From: Sequoia sempervirens
Lineage: Eukaryota; Streptophyta; Pinopsida; Cupressales; Cupressaceae
Direction of reading: 5' to 3'
DNA: 64,000 nt
Assembly (NCBI GenBank): GCA_007258455.2
Contig: VDFB02193867.1
Span: forward strand, 567,327,742-567,391,741
Position numbers and translations under genes: made by a program. Position 1 is the stretch's first letter. Every line of letters starts with the position of its first letter. Below the pieces are notes generated by a model that saw only the letters and a program-made list of their open reading frames with translations, was not told where the DNA came from and made no database searches. Below are positions 1-11,985 of the stretch, one piece after another.

Positions 1-3000
1 CACCTGCATAGAATACCCAAAAACAAAAAATATATCAAAATTCGTAATTGGGAGTTGGTATTCTTTGCTTTTGCTATTCCAATTATTCAAATGTTTTTCT
101 TTTGAATTATCGATTCTCAGATATTATGTTTTAATTTGAATATTAGTTATTAGGTCCAAGTTATGATACTTCTAAGGTCCAAAGTACGATAGATTTAATT
201 TCTATTTTGTTAATGTTTGTTTTCCTTTGTGTTTGATTTTTAAATTTAAGTTTAAGTTTTTTTTTTTCCTTTATAAAATTTAATTTAACAATATTTTATT
301 AAACTATCTTATTTTAAAAAATCATATTTTATTTTTATTATAACACTTATTTAATTTTATTTGTTAAATTGAATAATTTATTAGATTTTTAAATTATTAC
401 AACATTTTTTATTACAACCATTTATCTGTAATTTCTTCAAGGAGGATTGAGAGAAGTTTGCTATGTAGTTTGGTATTCTTTTTATTTTTTGTCTTTATGT
501 TTTAAAACAAATTTTGATCATTTAAGATTAAATATTAGATTTTTTAGCTATTAGATATATAAAATAGATAATGTATGAAAAATAGAATAGTAAAAAATAA
601 GAAAAAAACATGTGGGGCCATAGCTTTGATCAAATAAATTTTATTTTCACATTACCTAAATGAAAATGCTAACTACACCATGGATTGGTTCAGTTTCAAA
701 ATGAAAAATAGCTAATTGATCTTATGACATGTAACAAACTATAGAAAGTAAAAACCTAGAATAATCAATTCTTGCAAACAAAGAATACTTATGCCTGGAA
801 ATCTTTGTCAAGTATCTCACACGATATATTTCCTTCTAAGGTCTATCAAACCCTATACATTTCATGTAAGAAAAATCATTGAAGCTAGGAATCAAGTGGC
901 ATATTGTTACTATTAAGGTCATCAATAGCTTCATGTAGCTATTAAAAAATCCCCAAGCATGTAAGTCAATCAAATAAATCAAAGTGTGGTAGGTAGATTG
1001 GAATAGTTGGACCATGAGACCAATTCTTGTTTACCATATACTTTCCATCCACCACTTCAAAATAATCATTGTATGAATATCTATCATTCATATCAGGAGA
1101 AAGTAGAAGAGAAAAGTTTGTATAGCAACTTGATGATAAATATTACTTGCTAGCAAAAGTGTTATTGTAAACTAACACTTTCTTGTCTCCTTGGAGGACT
1201 CACCAACTATCTATGTAGCTATGATATCCTTTGCCTCAATGTTGTGACCTAGAGGCTTGACGTTGAGGCCCAAAATAACCTAAACCTTTCACACCATTAT
1301 TGTAATCATTTCTCTTATTAGCTATTTTGGTCAAACTATACTCATTAAATTTGATGAATAAAAAAATATAGAATTCTTAGGAGTTGGCAATGATGTCTTG
1401 GGTCATTGGGTAACCAAAGAAAATCACTAATTCTATACTTTGAGGATTGCCACCTATAGCAAGTGTTTAGGAAAATTAAGATACATATCGCTCTAGGTGA
1501 AACATTGGTCCCCTATATATATTTCAATGGAACATTTGAGGTCCTTAGATAGGTTGACGTCAACAAAAACCCTCCTCTAGGGGTAACAAGAATAAAACCT
1601 ATTCTATTATGTTAGAACCTTGCTATGTTATTCACATGCATAGTTCATATTGAGATAAGGTGGTGAACTTGTTATAGTTCATGTTAATTGTTTGATCATA
1701 GATAGGTAAACAACTATAGAATTAGTTTTACTAAGTATTAGCAAGCTACAATACCATTGTATCAAATGTTATGGTTTTGCATGGATGCTTGCCTAAGTAT
1801 AATGTTGGTATGAGCACAATTGCATATTATTTGGAGGAAAAGTCACTATCCCAAAACTATCTAGAAGTAAGTTATTGGAGTGTGTATGATAGTTCAATTG
1901 AACATGTGATACTATTGGAGTACATGTGGTGATGACAAGGTGTTAGTATGGGATTTTTACCTCACGGGTTTATTTTACCCACACAAGTTGTTAACCTTGC
2001 TTAGGTGGATTTAATTTTACTAGTAGTTTGGAGTTTATTAGAAACTAACCCTTAACTACCACCAATTTGTTGAGAAATTTGAACAAACCTTTCCCTCCAA
2101 AACTTGGAATTTGGTTTTCTATTTCTCCTATATATTCACCTCATTTCCTTATTGCAAACACATCAATTCGACCTACAATCTCTTGTATTTTGTTTTTCTT
2201 TGATACTTGTATTTTTCTAAAATTTATTAGCTTCATTTTCACTAGGAACATGGTGATGTTCAAGGGGATGCTCAAAGATACCATACATAGTTACAAGCAA
2301 TCGCATGTTTGTCTCTACTATCATAATCCATAGTTGGTGTTTGGTAATAATGCAAGAAGAAATATATGTGATTTCATTGAATTATCAATAGCCTTTGATC
2401 AAGTGTGTTTTGTACTAACTATTTATGTGTAGAGATTATCCATGTGGAGAAGTCATTTTTCATATAAACTTTAATATGTTGATGTCATGGTACAATCATG
2501 TTTTCATTGTATGAAATTTATGATATTCGACATGGAAGTTAGATAGTTGAGATGGTTGGATTTTAGTGAGAACGTATTGACAATTATATCTACTTGACTG
2601 TATGAATGGAATGAGCCCTAGTTGTTGGATACTATCACTCAAGATGTGGTAAAATAGTTTTAGAGGTTGTGTGTTTTAGTCTATAGATTAAGATATTATA
2701 CAAAAAAGTAATTATTGTATTGGATGTTATTTCCTACTAATATATTTTTTACTATCATTTTGGTAGTGGTTTTCTTCTCATAAGGGTTTCCCATGTACAT
2801 CTACATTTCATGTTTATTTTTAGTTGCACACACTTTTATGTGTTTTGTATTGTGACAAATGAATTGGTATAAAAAATATAATTGGATTTGATCACATAAT
2901 ATTATGGTGTTCTAATGTCCTAGTCTATCAGTCAACTATAATTGGGATTAAACTCCAGCATGTTCAACACAAAAAATAGGGCCTAGATTGATCATAATGT

Positions 3001-3158
3001 AGCTAAGAAGGTGCCATAAAGACAAGGGAGGGTTAGGAAACTCAACCCAAATAAGGACTCAAAGTACATGCCCCTCAAAGAAAATAAAGTGTTGGTCTAG
3101 ATAGGAAAACCAAAAGAGTGTTGTGAGTATACCAAGGGAAATGTTAAAAAATAGAGCC
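1..3158 (-). other. Laccase copy A: edge of exon 4 and most of intron 3 (partial gene)
   Basis: Positions 1-3 match the first three bases of laccase exon 4, and position 4 onward matches intron 3 of laccase copy B. Positions 1-868 align with 11302-12345, and 2980-3158 align with about 12348-12510. Over the first ~245 bases I count about 16 differences (roughly 6.5%), but 531-787 is identical to 12005-12261. Exons 4-6 of this copy would lie before the window start. Exons 1-3 should follow at higher coordinates on this strand, but the match stops at the N gap and no laccase exon is visible beyond it up to copy B. The piece may be the missing 3' half of laccase copy C (inference; see findings). 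Confidence 0.8.
869..2979. other. 2.1-kb segment present in intron 3 of laccase A and absent from laccase B
   Basis: The alignment of copy A with copy B stops after CATTTCATGTA and resumes at GGCCTAGA. In B these are separated by one base (near 12345), but here by 2111 bases. I see no terminal inverted repeats, no target-site duplication and no recognisable coding sequence. It could be an old insertion in A or a deletion in B; the sequence alone does not decide. Confidence 0.6.
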
Positions 3159-3258
3159 NNNNNNNNNNNNNNNNNNNNNNNNNNNNNNNNNNNNNNNNNN
3201 NNNNNNNNNNNNNNNNNNNNNNNNNNNNNNNNNNNNNNNNNNNNNNNNNNNNNNNNNN
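3159..3258. other. Assembly gap (100 N)
   Basis: A run of exactly 100 N, the usual placeholder for a gap of unknown length. It lies exactly where homology of laccase copy A intron 3 to copy B ends. Confidence 0.99.
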
Positions 3259-4700
3259 CTCCTCTATTTACCATCTATCCACCACAATGCCTTCACGCAA
3301 GACAATGACTTAACTCCAGAATTTTGAAATTGTCTTTGAGAAGAGTTCCCTATGTAATGTTATTTAATTTCCAGTGTTGCAATGAATTCTTCTTTAAGTC
3401 ACTGGTTATCAGTATGGAATCATTTTCAAACTCAAAATGTTTGTAACCAGATGCAATTGCCAACTGCCAATGTGATCACATTCAAATCTACTAATGTTTA
3501 ATCTTTGTTGTTTTATTTACAAACTAAAAAGTACAAGGCCCAAATTCTCTCTGGCTGCAACATCAAATTTTATCTTAGGATTCTTAGTCCCAGAACTCAT
3601 CCCATGCACCTTTTTACAACTTAGTTTTTTCTCAATTATCCCATTAACAATGGTTTTCTATAATTTATTTTGAAAGGACAAATTCAAAAATGGCAAACCC
3701 AGACTTGAACTATGAATACAACTAATTTGTAGAACATTGATTAAATGAGATTTGGTTTAAAATTACTACCACATATTGCTTGCATTACCTCTAAAATATT
3801 ACTTTCCTTCATGCCATTTGAATATATGAACTTACAAACTTGTATGTAAATGCCAGATTAGGTTTGAGTTGATTTTATTCAAAGCTAGGCTTTATACTAT
3901 GATGTGTGGATTGACTTATCTGCTTACAGATTTATTTCTAGCTATGATCAAGAGTATGGGCTATTGAGTATAGAGTATAACATGGGAGCAAGCCAGCCTC
4001 CTCTAATGAACAAGCTCATTTATCCAATAAACAAAATCTGCTAAGAGCATGCCAGGAGATGGAAAGAACCAATTCACTTAAGTGACTAGTTAACTAATCC
4101 ATGCCCCCATTCTTAAGAACCGTAGTAGAAAAGTTCAGATAAAATTTTGTATCAAATCTTTGTATTCTTTATGAGCCAATTATAGTAGATTGTGTTTGTA
4201 TGTTTCAACTTTCCATGACCTCATATTTTTTTATATAAAAAAATACTGAGAATTCTTTGGTTTGGTACCATTGAGAGGCACAATGCAACTTACTCTCCTA
4301 CATAACTATCTTTTCTGCATTTTTAATAAAAAGTTATTTAGGCTTATTTGGTTCAATACAATTAAGAGATTTATTATATAGCCACATTTGAGATTTTTAA
4401 CTCAATTTGACAAGACACAATTTTGTACTTGATCTTTGTGTTTTTATGATCTAGTGAGATACTTATATTAATACTTTAAGTTGTGTTTTTATGAACCTTC
4501 TTTGATATTGTCTCATTGAAGGATACAGTTGCAACTTACTTTACTTCCCAACTATTGCTTATGCCTTAAGTTATAAAAAGGCATTGAGGATTTTTTGATT
4601 TACCACAATTGAAAGATGCATTATAAAGTTTCTTTGAAATACTTAACTCAATCATATGATGACATACAATATAAAATTTAGCAAAAAAAAAATATTAGAA
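3259..4700. other. Intergenic sequence, nothing recognised
   Basis: AT-rich sequence with frequent stops in all frames. I see no exon, LTR terminus, inverted repeat or RNA gene. Confidence 0.5.
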
Positions 4701-5165
4701 AGATCAAAAACAATTGATGTAAACATCAAATCTGCAATTCTTCTTCCCTTCCTCTTCATTGCATTTGTTTTAAGAGCTAAATTTATGACAATAATGATAA
4801 TATATATGTAGAAGACAAATTAAAATGTGAGAAACAAAGAAAATATTGAACTCAAATCCCCTTCTATTGTATGCCAAATGGGAGATTCGAATAGCATATG
4901 GTGATCCTTCAGATAAGCAAAGATCAGAAACAGTTGATGCAAACATCAAATCTGCAATCCTGCTTCTCTTACTCTTCATTGCATTTATTTTTAAGAGTGA
5001 AATTTAAGACAATAATGTCAATGTACAATTCATATAAGGCCAAATGTGAAATTTAATATAGAAGACAAAAAACATATAAAAAATAGAGACAATATTGAAC
5101 TCAAATCCCCTTCTAGTGTATGCCAAATGGGAGATTTGAAATAGGGGATGGCGATCCTCCAAATG
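4701..5165. repeat. Imperfect tandem duplication, two units of about 220-250 bp
   Basis: The unit beginning AGATCAAAAACAATTGATG at 4701 recurs as AGATCAGAAACAGTTGATG at 4921. The unit end, CTTCTATTGTATGCC at 4861, recurs as CTTCTAGTGTATGCC at 5110. The two offsets (220 and 249) differ because the second unit carries about 29 extra bases. The units are noncoding and clearly diverged, so the duplication is old. Confidence 0.85.
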
Positions 5166-5932
5166 ATAAGAAAAAGCAGAATTCATTGAATAGGCACTTG
5201 TGCAGTTGGCATGTGAATTGTTGATCAAATGCTATAACAAAATATTGCATCCACTTCAAATTACCTATTGATTTTGAAGAACATTTGATCAGATCAGTGT
5301 GTGCCTTGATAGTCAATAGATACAAATATTGTTTGACAAATACCTCAGCAAAATGAAGTTTCACAGACAACTTTATTTGATGGGTATACAAAGGTGCTTG
5401 TTGTAAATCCCATCAACCTTTAAAAAGCATTCTTCTGGCCTACAAATACTTGGAGATTTGGAACAAGGATTTTCAAAGAAATTCAATGGCAAGCATATGC
5501 CAAACTCAATTACCCATGCACATGCTAAAAGGGAAACAAAGGTTCATGTTTTGGAGATCCGTCAATACATAGTTACAAAATATGTGAGTCTTCTTGGGGC
5601 ACGCAAGTTGTTTCTTAAATTGCTATAGTAAATTGTGGACTACATTCTATACTGGTGTATACACACAAGCTGAGCTTGCTATTATAGCTTGGAGTTGGAG
5701 GTTTTCATGCAAACACCTGGCAGGTCCAAAGCCAATCTTATCATCCTTTGTTTGCTTCCTCCCTTCTTGTTCCAATCTTAATGATTTGGTAAATGGTGTC
5801 AATTTGGGTCCATGAAACTATTTTAGCTGCATTTATCATCCTTCCAAATAATGCCAAATTCAATTTTTTAGAGCAATTTCCAGAAATCCACAGTAATGGA
5901 GTGAAAGTAAACCTCTTTGTATTCTAAACAGG
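5166..5932. other. Sequence upstream of the ATG18-like exon, nothing recognised
   Basis: I looked here for the preceding exons of the ATG18-like fragment and did not find them. A short open stretch at 5594-5815 has no family features I recognise. The last ten bases (ATTCTAAACAG region) form a plausible splice acceptor for the exon starting at 5932. Confidence 0.4.
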
Positions 5933-6421
5933 TGTATTGGAAGCAAAGTTTTAGTATTTGTTGGAAGTGAATACAACATCCAATGTCCCCCTAATAAAGT
6001 TATTATATGGGACTATGAGTTTCACAGATGTATTTATCAACTTACTACCGATTCCAAAGTTCAAGCAATAAAAATTACAAGGGATCATATGGTGGTGGTT
6101 TTAGAGAAGGAAACATGTGTATACAATTGTGTGGAAATTGAAGCAGTTCTTCTCTATACAAGAAAGACTCTACTTAATACCCAAGGCCTTTGTGTTGTTT
6201 CTAATATGTCATCAAGTCCTATTTTGGCATGCCCTGGTTTACTTAAAAGGCAGGTTCGTATTGAACACTTAGTACCTAGGAAAACAAGATTTGTATATGC
6301 ACATGACTCATGCATTGCTTGCCTTCCTCTGTCGAAGTATGGTGTTATTCTAGCAAAATCCAACACAAAAGGGACTCTACTTCGCATCTTGAATACTTCG
6401 GATGGGACCTGTTTGCAAGAG
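5933..6421 (+). pseudogene. ATG18/WIPI (PROPPIN) autophagy protein, single-exon fragment
   Basis: An open frame of 163 codons, bounded by an AG acceptor (5930-5931) and a GT donor (6422-6423), reads as the middle of a plant ATG18-type WD-repeat protein. Visible family landmarks in order are NKVIIWD, RCIYQL, VVVLEKETCVYN, ILACPGL, QVRIEH, AHDSCIAC and KGTLLRILNTSDGTCLQE. In the family the next residues form the phosphoinositide-binding F/L-RRG motif; here that would lie on the next exon, which I cannot find. The upstream exons are also missing. Several normally conserved positions are changed, for example AHDSC where AHDSR is usual and AKSNTKGT where ATASTKGT is usual. It is therefore most likely a dead gene fragment, although a gene with very long introns cannot be excluded. 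ATG18 proteins bind PI3P and help form autophagosomes (family knowledge). Confidence 0.75.
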
Positions 6422-6423
6422 GT

Positions 6424-9294
6424 ATGGCTTTTCTCAACTCTTCACCATCAACTATACAGTCTGGATACTTCTATAATTATAGTGCCATCTCTGTGTTTTC
6501 CAAGTCTGCAACACTGTCTAACACCTGTCCCTACAACTGAGTAAACTCTTTTGTTCAAGTTTTCTTGTCTTAATACATTTTCCAGATCAATTTGGATCAA
6601 TTTCAAGTGTTCCATACTCTGCTTTGTTAAGTTATGTAAATCAGTAATATTTAAGGATATCATGAATTGGTGCTCTAATACGCACATGTCATTGAATTTC
6701 TCACTTGCTTGTACCAATGGCATGCGTCTCCATGTGGCATTGGAAATTTGAACTGAGAGCTCAGTATTGATTATTTAAATGTTACATAGGGCGTATGTAG
6801 TATAGAAGTTCAAAACTTATAAGTACCCATTTAGAACTTCCTTTCATAATCAGTATGGTCTTTGGCTAAGAAGCTTATTTTTAATAATATTTACTGGTAG
6901 AGAAAATGGTTCCATCCATGGTTGGTTTTTAGTGTTCAATGATATTTTTTAGGATATGGTTGATTGCCCTCTATGCATGGTTGCATTTTTGTGCTACTTT
7001 TATAACCTTTCCATGTCCTATATGCTAATCCTAGAGTCTATTAGGATAAGAACTTTAAGAGAGTCTAGTTTAAAATCATCTGCACAAGGTTTTGTTTTTT
7101 TAAGAAATTGAAGACAAATTATCAGGTTTGAGGACAACTTTCAATAGAAGAGAAATGTAGATATAGAACATGCAATATAGTTGCAATTTGTTTAACATAT
7201 TACTATTGTCTTCTCTAACGACATATTTAAAGATTAACTTTGTCCAAATCATGGTGTCAAGTATTCAGAAAATTAGGAACTAAAAAAATATGAAAAAGAA
7301 GCAATAGACATTAAGTGTCTAGAATGTGGGAATGCGAGAATGCATCTCCATAATGTCTATTAAATGTCAGGGAATTTTAAGGGGATGCAGGTACTCAAAA
7401 TAAAAACAACCTTTCTTATTATTTTTTATGATTAATCAAAAAGAAACATAAACATTGAATGGGAAAATGAGTCCAAGAATCATAGTATTATAAAACACTC
7501 TCATACAATTAAAAATATTAAATGCATTGAATTCTTGATTCTTCTTCCTTGAAAATTTTGTTCATTGAGACAAAAAAAAATTACTGATTGGATACGAAGT
7601 AGTAGTTGTTGCATTCAGACCCCAAAGAATGTCATTTACAGATCATAAAACATAAGCAACAAATCAATTGTTCAATTGATTGTTGCTCAAAGGGACAACA
7701 GAGTTGATGCTCCCATCATTGGGAACGAATGGGTCAGCTTGATAGTGTAATCCCATTAAAAATTACCTTGCATCTCCATAAGGGCGACATCTATTGACAG
7801 ATGACAGAATAATTTAATGATATTGCCTTCTTGATTGCTCCATAGTAATGCCGCCTGGCTATTCAACGGGGAGTCATTATTTGGTTCTGCATAACAAATG
7901 GTAATATAAATTTCATAAACAAAAAGTATGAAGCAAAAGTTTATTTTTACCTCCCAAAAGGCTCTGAATAGACAAAAGTACAGTTTGAACATCATATGAA
8001 AATGACCATTTATTCTACAACCAAATGTTTCAGTAATGAATAGTATGCCAATCATTTCATTCGAAAACAAAGAAAATATATTTATAAGCTAATATTTAAT
8101 AGAAACATTTGGATTTGCAATTGACAAAGCTTTAAACTTTCGATGGCACGAAGTGAGTTTCAGAACCTTTGAACTTTTTAGAAATTCTTACCAGATAAGG
8201 GTATGATAAATACCTGTAAGCTTTTTGAAATGCTTCTAAATGCTAGTGGTGTAATGGTGTAGACTGTTAAACGAAGTGCACTCCTATTAACAAGAACAAA
8301 ACTCACATTTCCTTGCAATTCTTTGCATGTACAGCAACAATTTCGCACAATTATTTGCATGTACAATTTTGCACGCACAACTGATTTGGCTTGCATGTAT
8401 ACCAAGCATCCTATATTTCGATTGAGAAGTGCATGCATCACACATAAACCCCTATATTCATGTTGGAGCACCCTTTATTCTACAGTTTCCCCTATATTCT
8501 TGTTGGAGCACTATTTTTTAACAATTAATTTTCAACGATGAGGATTTTCTTTTCATCTGAGATTTTCTCCCAAGTTTTTACGTATACAGAAAAATGCCAT
8601 TGTAGTGGTATGCCTCTCGGCGTAATTATTTTATTAAATTAATAAAAATAATTAAAACATTATCTAAGAAATCGTTGAAACCTTAGATATTAGAATATGA
8701 AATATGAGTTCTCCAAATTTAATATTATTTTAATATTTTTGTTTAATTATATCACTAATTTATTAAAATATAAATACGTTAAGAATAATATTTATCAAAA
8801 TATTTTCATAGAATTCTACAATAAGTTGTATGTATTTATTATATTAACCTAAAAAATAAGTGAACTAGTAAACTTTTGGCTTTCATTTCTAATTTTTTAC
8901 AGCAGCTTACTTGCAAGTCCCCTGCTTATAACTAAGGTTTCAGGGCCACATCATCAAATATGATGTCACATCAGCATGCTTTTTGTCAAGGTGTCCAAAA
9001 AAGCCCCAAAAAAAGTGAGACCAATACTTGTGCATTCACAGCATGTTTAATTGAACCCTAATGTGGAATCACATGATTGGTGCTTTTTAGATCAAAGGAA
9101 TACATTTTGTTTAATTATGGATAGTCATCATCAACACTAAACAACTTTAAAGTCACAACTATTGGTCCAATATTGATAAAAATATTGAGCATTATATAAA
9201 CAACTACTATCACAACTATTGAAACATGCTCAGGTACTGGGTCCTCTCCCCTACATAAGGGACGGTTTGGTCATCGGACTAAATCGCAATACAA
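6424..9294. other. Intergenic sequence between the ATG18-like exon and laccase B
   Basis: AT-rich, with no supported gene. A short phrase beginning CCCCTATATTC and ending TTGGAGCAC occurs twice, near 8450 and 8490. The 3' end of laccase B enters from the right. No transposon termini were identified. Confidence 0.5.
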
Positions 9295-10212
9295 CTAACA
9301 TTTGGGTAGATCAAAAGAAAGAGGCGGCAATTTATCTGAATTTGTTGGCCCATCCTCTGTAATAAATACCATGTTAAAACCAATTGCTGAATGAGATTCA
9401 AAGTGGCAATGCATCATCCAAGCTCCTGTGACATAGCAACATAGAGAAACTGACTGTAATTTTGTTGTTGAGAAGTAAAAGGAATTTTAAAATAAACTAT
9501 ATATTTACGTTACAGTTGACAGAGGAGAAAGATTAGTTTTTACTGACTAAATACAATAAATGTAAGTGAACCATGTATATTATAATTCTCATGAAATGTT
9601 ATGCATAAAATGAAATATGGGTCAATCTCGATCGACTCAAAACAGAACGGTAATGTTATTTTAAAACTAATTTGCTTCAATTGGAAAACAACGTTTGTAA
9701 ATGAAATATATAGAGTTGAAACTAGCTTACCTGGGTTGTTGGCTATAAATCTAATTGCCGCCCACCTACCAGGAGGAACTCCGTTGGTATTCACCAATGG
9801 AGGATCTACCAAATTAAATTTTGCAGGATCCGTATGAGAATCATAGTTTCCAAAACCTTGCCCCACAACATAAAAATTATGGCCATGAAGGTGTATAGGA
9901 TGATCCTCTATTGTAATAATTCCGGTATTTTGAAACACTATTTGCACATTGCTATTGAGTTTCAGAACTTTTACTTTTGTTCCTAATTCAGTTCCCCAAA
10001 GACTCAATGACACATTTCCTGTGTAATCATATACTACTGGAGGATTATCAGGAAAATCTTTGGTAAACACTCCATCTAGACCAAAATAATAGGCCTGCAA
10101 AATAGAGATGTTTGGCTCAATGAATGAAATGTTATTAAAAGCTCCAACAACTCTTCTGCCATAGGGAGTTGCACATGAATTGTTTGGACAGCTTATGAGT
10201 GCCAAGCCCTCT

Positions 10213-10350
10213 GTTATTAACATTTCTACATCAACAATCTGTGGTACTGATGGCGTCTGACTTCTCAGAAGACTCCTACTGGTTTTCTCAGTTATTAGCA
10301 TGTCCACGTCAAAAATATGTGGTACCGAGGGATTGAGACTTCGCAGATTG
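10213..10350 (-). repeat. 78-bp tandem duplication inside laccase B exon 5
   Basis: GTTATTAACATTTCTACATC at 10213 recurs as GTTATTAGCATGTCCACGTC at 10291, a 78-base (26-codon) period that keeps the reading frame. The protein shows two diverged copies, LRSLNPSVPHIFDVDMLITE and LRSQTPSVPQIVDVEMLITE, just before the GLALISCPNNSC segment. Other plant laccases have one copy of this stretch (family knowledge). The units differ at many sites, so the duplication predates the loss of the gene. Confidence 0.85.
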
Positions 10351-10444
10351 CTACTAAATTTGATTGCTGTTGCAGTATCATTAAATGCAGGAAGTCTAGG
10401 CAGCATAGGAACAGATGTATTACTGGAATCTTTGTATTATATTG

Positions 10445-10786
10445 TGTTGGAACATTAGTTTCTCCCACAATAGCTAGATCTTCTAGTGACCTGCATGATC
10501 TGGAAGTTACTAGCACCTAACCATTAGAAACAGGTGAAACATTAAATGGTGTATAAGCGCTTATTATCCGGAAGCTTCCTGGGGCTTCTCTTGAACTCAC
10601 GTCGGTTCCTATTCTCTGGAACCTTCTGGCAATCTCTTACTCCTCTATAAAAAGAGGCAGATGTAGACGTTTTAAGCAAGCAATACAGAAGCGTGCAGCA
10701 GCACGTAAAAGATTTAAGTGTTTGTGTTTATCTTTATAAGTTTGTGTTTTAATTTCTGTGTGTGTCCATGCCCATCCACCCCATCA
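10445..10786 (+). mobile_element. Solo Ty1/copia LTR, 342 bp, inserted in laccase B exon 5
   Basis: The element begins TGTTGGAACATTAG and ends CACCCCATCA, with the TG...CA termini of an LTR. It is flanked by a perfect 5-bp target-site duplication TATTG (10440-10444 and 10787-10791). A TATA-like core, CTATAAAAAG, lies near 10645 on the plus strand, so any LTR transcription would run antisense to the laccase. No internal retrotransposon sequence or second LTR is present, as expected after LTR-LTR recombination. The insertion splits the laccase coding sequence just after the TTTTAI residues. Confidence 0.92.
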
Positions 10787-11816
10787 TATTGCAGTTGTTG
10801 TGGTATTTACGAAATCAGTACCTAGAGGTTGGCTATTGTATACACGGGTAGCAATGTAAAAGAGCCCCGAATGTTGGCCTGTTGTAATGAGGACATCCAT
10901 GGTGTTCCCTGGGTGTGTGAGCAATACATCAGTTGTATATGGTTTTGTATACTCGGCATCCACTGCCACAACAGTCATCAGGTGGTCAGCAATTTTGAAG
11001 AAGTATGAATGAAGCATCACACCGTTTACGATCCTCATTAGATAGGTTTTCCCCCTCTCAACCAAAAACCTCGTGGTGTCTGCATTCACAATTGATTAAT
11101 TGATTAATCATCTCTTCAAAACTATTATAGCTTCAGATATACTTTAAGAAATTATTTTTTCATTGATGCGCAAACCATTTGCAGAGCAAGGGAAGAAGTC
11201 CCCTGGTTGGCCATTGATTGTGGATGCGTTGGAATCGGCTGGTGAAGCTCCTGTTCGAATGGCATTAGCTAACACATCTTCTACGTTCGCATTCCACCAT
11301 TCACCTGCATAGAATACCCAAAAACAAAAATTATATCAAAATTCATAATTGGGAGTTGGTATTCTTCGCTTTTGCTATTCCAATTATTCAAACATTTTTC
11401 TTTTGAATTATGGATTCTTAGATTTTATGTTTTAATTTGAATATTAGTTATTAGTTCCAAGTTATGATACTTCTAAGGTCCAAGCTACGATAGATTTAAT
11501 TTCTATTTTTTTAATGTTCGTTTTGCTTTTGTATTTGATTTTTAAATCTAATTTAGATTTTTTAATTTTTTTTTCAAATTTAATTCAATATTTTATTAAA
11601 CTATCTTATTTTATTAAACTATCTTATTTTTATTATAACGCCTGGCTGTTTTATTTTTTAATTTGAATTAAGTATTAAGGTTTTAATTATTACAATATTT
11701 TTATTGCAATCATTTATCTATAATTTCTTCAAGGAAGATTGAGAGAACCTTGCTATATGATTTGAGTATTCTTTTTTGTTTTTGGTCTTTTATGTTTTTA
11801 AAAGAAACTTTTGATC

Positions 11817-11985
11817 TACTCGAAAATACTCCTAGCTAGAGGCCTTTGGCTCTATTTATTTTTGCTGAACTTTCTACCCTTTTGGGCCTCTTGTGCTTGG
11901 GTCCAATGCCCTGTAAATGATGTTTACATCTAATCAAAGAATTTATTTTATTACAACATAGAATTGGATTAATTTGTTAATTTAT
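11817..11985. mobile_element. Insertion in laccase B intron 3 relative to copy A, possibly a LINE or SINE 3' end
   Basis: Copies A and B align up to TTTTGATC (11809-11816) and again from AATATTAG (12005). B carries roughly 150-190 extra bases rich in T and CT tracts between them. The pattern resembles the 3' end of a plant non-LTR element, but I see no poly(A) tail or clear target-site duplication, so the class is a guess. Confidence 0.3.

Noticed and set aside
5594..5815. Open frame with a phrase resembling a cytochrome P450 N-terminus (CKHLAGPKP)
   Set aside because: Only a few residues match; no I-helix, ExxR or heme-binding motif occurs anywhere near.
7767..7886. Exon-like 120-base open stretch on the minus strand with AG and GT borders
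   Set aside because: The splice borders are weak, the translated 40 residues match no family I know, and no neighbouring exon is visible.
10445..10786. Reading the interruption of laccase exon 5 as an extra intron
   Set aside because: It has TG...CA ends and a 5-bp direct duplication, lacks a GT...AG border in frame, and exon 5 is continuous in plant laccases.
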